Part shown: positions 61,268 to 64,000 of the stretch, piece by piece | Position numbering within the stretch: the stretch's first letter is position 1 | Layout of the letters: each line of letters starts with the position of its first letter | Assembly: GCF_004337985.1 (NCBI RefSeq) | Contig: NW_021940927.1 | Coordinates: forward strand, 192,266 to 256,265 | Source: Pyricularia pennisetigena | Lineage: Eukaryota > Ascomycota > Sordariomycetes > Magnaporthales > Pyriculariaceae | Length of the DNA: 64,000 bases | Direction of reading: 5' to 3' | Notes under the pieces: generated by a model | Seen by the model: only the letters and a program-made list of their open reading frames with translations | What the model was told of the DNA's origin: nothing | Databases searched by the model: none | Translations under genes and position numbers: made by a program

Positions 61268-61884
61268 CCATAGCCGACGACAGGAACTACCTCGGCGACG
61301 TATACAGCCACCTGACCGCCATTGTGGGCTTTCTTGTCGATGAACTTGGCTTCGTCATTGGCAACCACCGCGGTGTAGTACGGGTGAGCGAGCATGTCCA
61401 AGAGGACCGAGGCATTTGGATATATGAACGAGGCAATACCGTCGAAAGAGGTCAACTCATTTGAGGCCGGATCATCCTCGCCCGCGTTCTGTGGAAGGAT
61501 CTGCCCGAATGCCTGGATCTGGGAGTAGCCAGTGATGCCAAATTTAAGAGCCAGAGGGGCGACTGTTGTTTGTGGGATTTTTTAGGTCCAATGAGTTAGA
61601 CCAAACAACACGCAAAAGAATTTACAATATCTGCAAGCTGTTAACAGCCGGATGGTTAACTGACCAATGGGCGCATGAACTTCAAACCAATGTCTTAAAA
61701 AGTCATCACGTCGCATACAGGGCTTCCTTTTGATGTAGCTTAGCATCTGCATGGAGTTGCTGGCCACAGATGGAGTGACATTAGGGAGGACCATATGAGC
61801 CGCTAAAGCTGCGGGGATGAGTACAGCGGCGTATGCGGCCAACACCGTGACCTGGGTATGCATAACGGATGTGCCCGATGGCAA
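61268..61884 (-). pseudogene. Second EthD copy, 3' end lost in the gap
   Basis: Exon 1 (61665-61884) and most of exon 2 (61268-61562) are the same as in the gene at 60236-60958, with one Val-to-Leu change near residue 33. The last 36 or so codons would lie in the gap. A true tandem duplication, two haplotypes or a failed contig overlap would all produce this picture. Confidence 0.75.
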
Positions 61885-62178
61885 TATAACTGATGAAAGT
61901 CGTGCAAGATGGAAAGGAGCGGGTTAAGCAGGTGGCGAATAAGGTTGTTGTTGGTTAATCAAAAACCGGGGAGCTCGCCTTTTATGGTTGCACACGACCC
62001 TTTGCGATCCACGTAAACAGGGGGTTTGGTTCGCTGTCAATCCATACAATGGCCGAGGTATCCCGATTACCCGAGATTGCTCGCTCAGCCTACGGGTCAT
62101 TAGCTAGGATCTACTGTAGTTAACAGGGATTGATAGCCCGGCAAGAATTAAATTGAATCCGGTCGCATACGGTGGTCA
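61268..62178. repeat. 911-bp direct duplication, second copy
   Basis: See 60342-61252; begins immediately after the Ns. Confidence 0.9.
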
Positions 62179-62650
62179 GTCCCTCTACTGCAGACAAGGG
62201 CGGTGGGGCTGCTTATGTGAAATACTTCACGACGGTTATTATGCAATCGTCAAACATTGGATCTCCTGAAAATTAATGTACGACAAAAATAGGAAAGACT
62301 TGGAGAGACTACATTCGAAAGTGCAGCATGTTTAACACCGCGTTGTCATGAAATTGATGATAACTAATGCGCAGATACTAATTAGCACGAGTACAGAGTT
62401 GTGCAAACTTCAACACCACATGTAAAAGAGGGAAAAGGAGTTGAATGGAGATGGGTTATGAACGTTATGCTGACGACAATGGAACCGTACCACATTGCAA
62501 CGCTTTTTAGGTTACCTGGCAAGGATTAGCCAACAGCAATCCATTATATAACTTATACTTCCGCTCTCGTTCACTCGTCTCGATACGCTGCTTCTTTTCG
62601 AGGAAACCCCAGATGATCATAGCTTTCCAAAATCAACACTAAACCAAGCC
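62179..62650. other. Intergenic, promoter of the rhodopsin-domain gene
   Basis: No gene is seen. TATATAA at 62545-62551 lies about 100 nt before the ATG at 62651. Confidence 0.45.
62545..62551 (+). promoter_or_regulatory. TATA box of the rhodopsin-domain gene
   Basis: TATATAA 106 bases upstream of ATG 62651, followed by a CT-rich leader. Confidence 0.5.
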
Positions 62651-63993
62651 ATGTCTGCAAACTCTTCGACAGTTTTTTCTGAGGTAGACGGAGTTACCGT
62701 CTTCGCCCTGCCTCCCAAAGGCTATACCCCCGATCTCAAGAACCCGGCAGAACAGAGTGCGCTGGCGCACTTCCTCGTCTTCGGGATCATTGGGTTTCTG
62801 GCCTTCATCGCACTGTGCCAGCGCATGTTCACCAAGATTTTTCTCATCCAGGCTATTCATATTGAGGACTGGTTTATGTGCATTGCTTGGGTATGTATCT
62901 TTGTTTTGCCTCTCGTTATTGTATATCTTATCTAGCTATCACCTGGTTACCCACTCTAACAGACAAATAGATCTTTTCCATGGTAATGCAGTCATCACAA
63001 ATACACTCAATCGTCATTGGCGGCTTATGCCATCACACATGGGAAATGCCAATCGAGGTATTCGAATCCAGCATGATTGTAGGTTTTGACCTTTCTGCCT
63101 GCTCCTCCCTCATGTTCCTAACAGCTCGGCTCAACATAGGTCTCATATATTGCTGCACCCTCCTTCATCCTTTGCAACGGCTTTACCAAGATGTCGATAT
63201 TGTTGTTTTACCGGAAAATTGCGCCGACCCCATGGTTCCACCGCATGATCTGGGCTACAATTTGCGCAGTTAGCCTTTATACGATCATCATCGCAAGCAT
63301 GCTTCTTTTTGGCTGCAGACCCATTAGGTCTTTCTGGGTGCCAGAATTATTGGGTACGGGTCACTGTCTTGATGCAGCGGTCCTATACATGGCGATCGCA
63401 GTCTCGAACATTGCCTCGGATTGTATTCTGTTCATACTCCCAATCCCGATCATTTCTCCGCTTAAAATGCGTTGGGCCCAGAAGCTCGGCGCTTTGTTTA
63501 TTCTAAGCATTGCTAGTTTCACCGTTATCACTTCGGTCATTCGGCTGCAACTTCTACCTGCGTTGTTGACATCAACGGACATTTCCTGGGATGCAGGACC
63601 TGCAAACGTTTGGTCGTAAGTCTTCTGTTTTTTTAAATCTTTGATTGTTATAAATAAGAGCCCCCATCTCACACTTGCTTATCCAGCATTCTCGAAGCCA
63701 ACCTTTTCATCATTTGCGGATCCATGCCCACTTTGAGCAAATTCGCCAAACACTTTTGGGCTCCTTTCCGAGATAGCTCATCCAGGGGACCCTCCGCCGG
63801 AGACGGGTATGGTGGAAACATACGGCTCAGAAAGCATAGCTTCGGCATTGGCTCCGCGACACATGAACTTGGCGTCATCAATGCCTCATCCTCTATGGAT
63901 CCAAAAAATGGTAACATAGGTGCAGGTTTATCTTTAAGCAGCTTGAGGACAAGTGGCATGGCCGATTCCTCGACGCAGCTGACGCATTGCTGA
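62651..63993 (+). CDS. Seven-helix rhodopsin-domain (PTH11-like) membrane protein, 376 aa
   Basis: Exons 62651-62890, 62971-63078, 63140-63615 and 63687-63993, all with consensus donors (GTATGT, GTAGGT, GTAAGT) and in-frame joins. Helices are seen at FLVFGIIGFLAFIALCQRMF, IEDWFMCIAW/IFSMVMQS, VSYIAAPSFILCNGFTKMSI, MIWATICAVSLYTIIIASML, AAVLYMAIAVSNIASDCILF and LGALFILSIASFTVITSVIR, plus ILEANLFIICGSMPTLSKF. The motifs HIEDW, NGFTKMSILLFYRKI, FGCRPI..FW and ILPIPII are those of the fungal rhodopsin-like integral membrane family that includes PTH11-type receptors. No N-terminal CFEM domain is present. The C-terminal tail is Ser/Gly-rich and cytosolic. Ligand and coupling are unknown. Confidence 0.88.
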
Positions 63994-64000
63994 AGCAGTT

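Noticed and set aside
1..64000. Strong repeat-induced point mutation across repeats
   Set aside because: The LINE copies are GC-rich and free of stops; older repeats have mixed substitutions. Without computed indices no RIP claim is supported.

Overview
The window is nuclear DNA of a filamentous ascomycete (Pezizomycotina, most likely a Sordariomycete). The evidence is short introns of about 50-110 nt with GTRAGT-type donors, CTRAC-type branch sites and YAG acceptors; a Zn2Cys6 regulator; BTB, EthD, rhodopsin-domain and Est1-type genes of fungal type; and fungal transposons of the Tad1 (LINE), pogo/Fot1 and LTR classes. The naming of the class is inference. Intron-exon models were worked out by eye: exons join in frame at consensus splice sites, but none is backed by transcripts.

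Layout. 0-9.7 kb: an intronless gene carrying the active-site pattern of the DXO/Rai1 decapping-exonuclease family (2394-4265), a solo LTR (6159-6606), a BTB gene with a probable 1-nt frameshift (6623-7610) and a one-finger C2H2 mini-protein (about 9461-9685). 9.74-11.58 kb: a complete pogo/Fot1-type transposon with doubled terminal repeats. 11.6-13.6 kb: two genes of the ISG12/6-16 family, one cut short beside the transposon and one intact. 14-20.6 kb: repeats, a decayed Tad1-like relic, a four-finger C2H2 gene (16213-17335), a truncated pogo transposase fused to a foreign open frame, and a short-chain-dehydrogenase relic. 21.4-26.1 kb: a 27-residue zinc-ribbon-like small ORF and a gene with a Ulp1 (C48) protease domain that probably reads through four exons to 1416 residues.

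26-36 kb: repeats, a small cysteine-rich gene and a full-length Tad1-like LINE with both ORFs open (ORF1 29837-31549, ORF2 31546-35433). 36.3-42.4 kb: an Est1-like gene and a six-exon Zn2Cys6 regulator that converge tail to tail. 43-48 kb: segmental duplications, namely a partial second copy of the regulator next to an assembly gap and an internally deleted copy of a block that recurs at 54.7-59.6 kb. 48.8-53.2 kb: a folylpolyglutamate synthase homologue and an 841-residue helical-repeat protein whose start abuts a 29-bp minisatellite. 54-59.6 kb: a 229-bp TA-flanked MITE, and a membrane-protein gene split by a 5'-truncated second LINE with a 12-bp target duplication. 60-64 kb: an EthD-domain gene followed by a 911-bp near-identical copy across a run of Ns, and a seven-helix rhodopsin-domain gene.

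The genes do not form one obvious pathway. The region reads as transposon-rich accessory chromatin with housekeeping-type islands (Est1-like, FPGS). The points most worth following are the DXO/Rai1-like gene, the ISG12 pair, the long Ulp1-type protein with an Asn at the usual Asp position, the 27-residue CxxC protein, and the LINE-split gene with its deleted paralogue.
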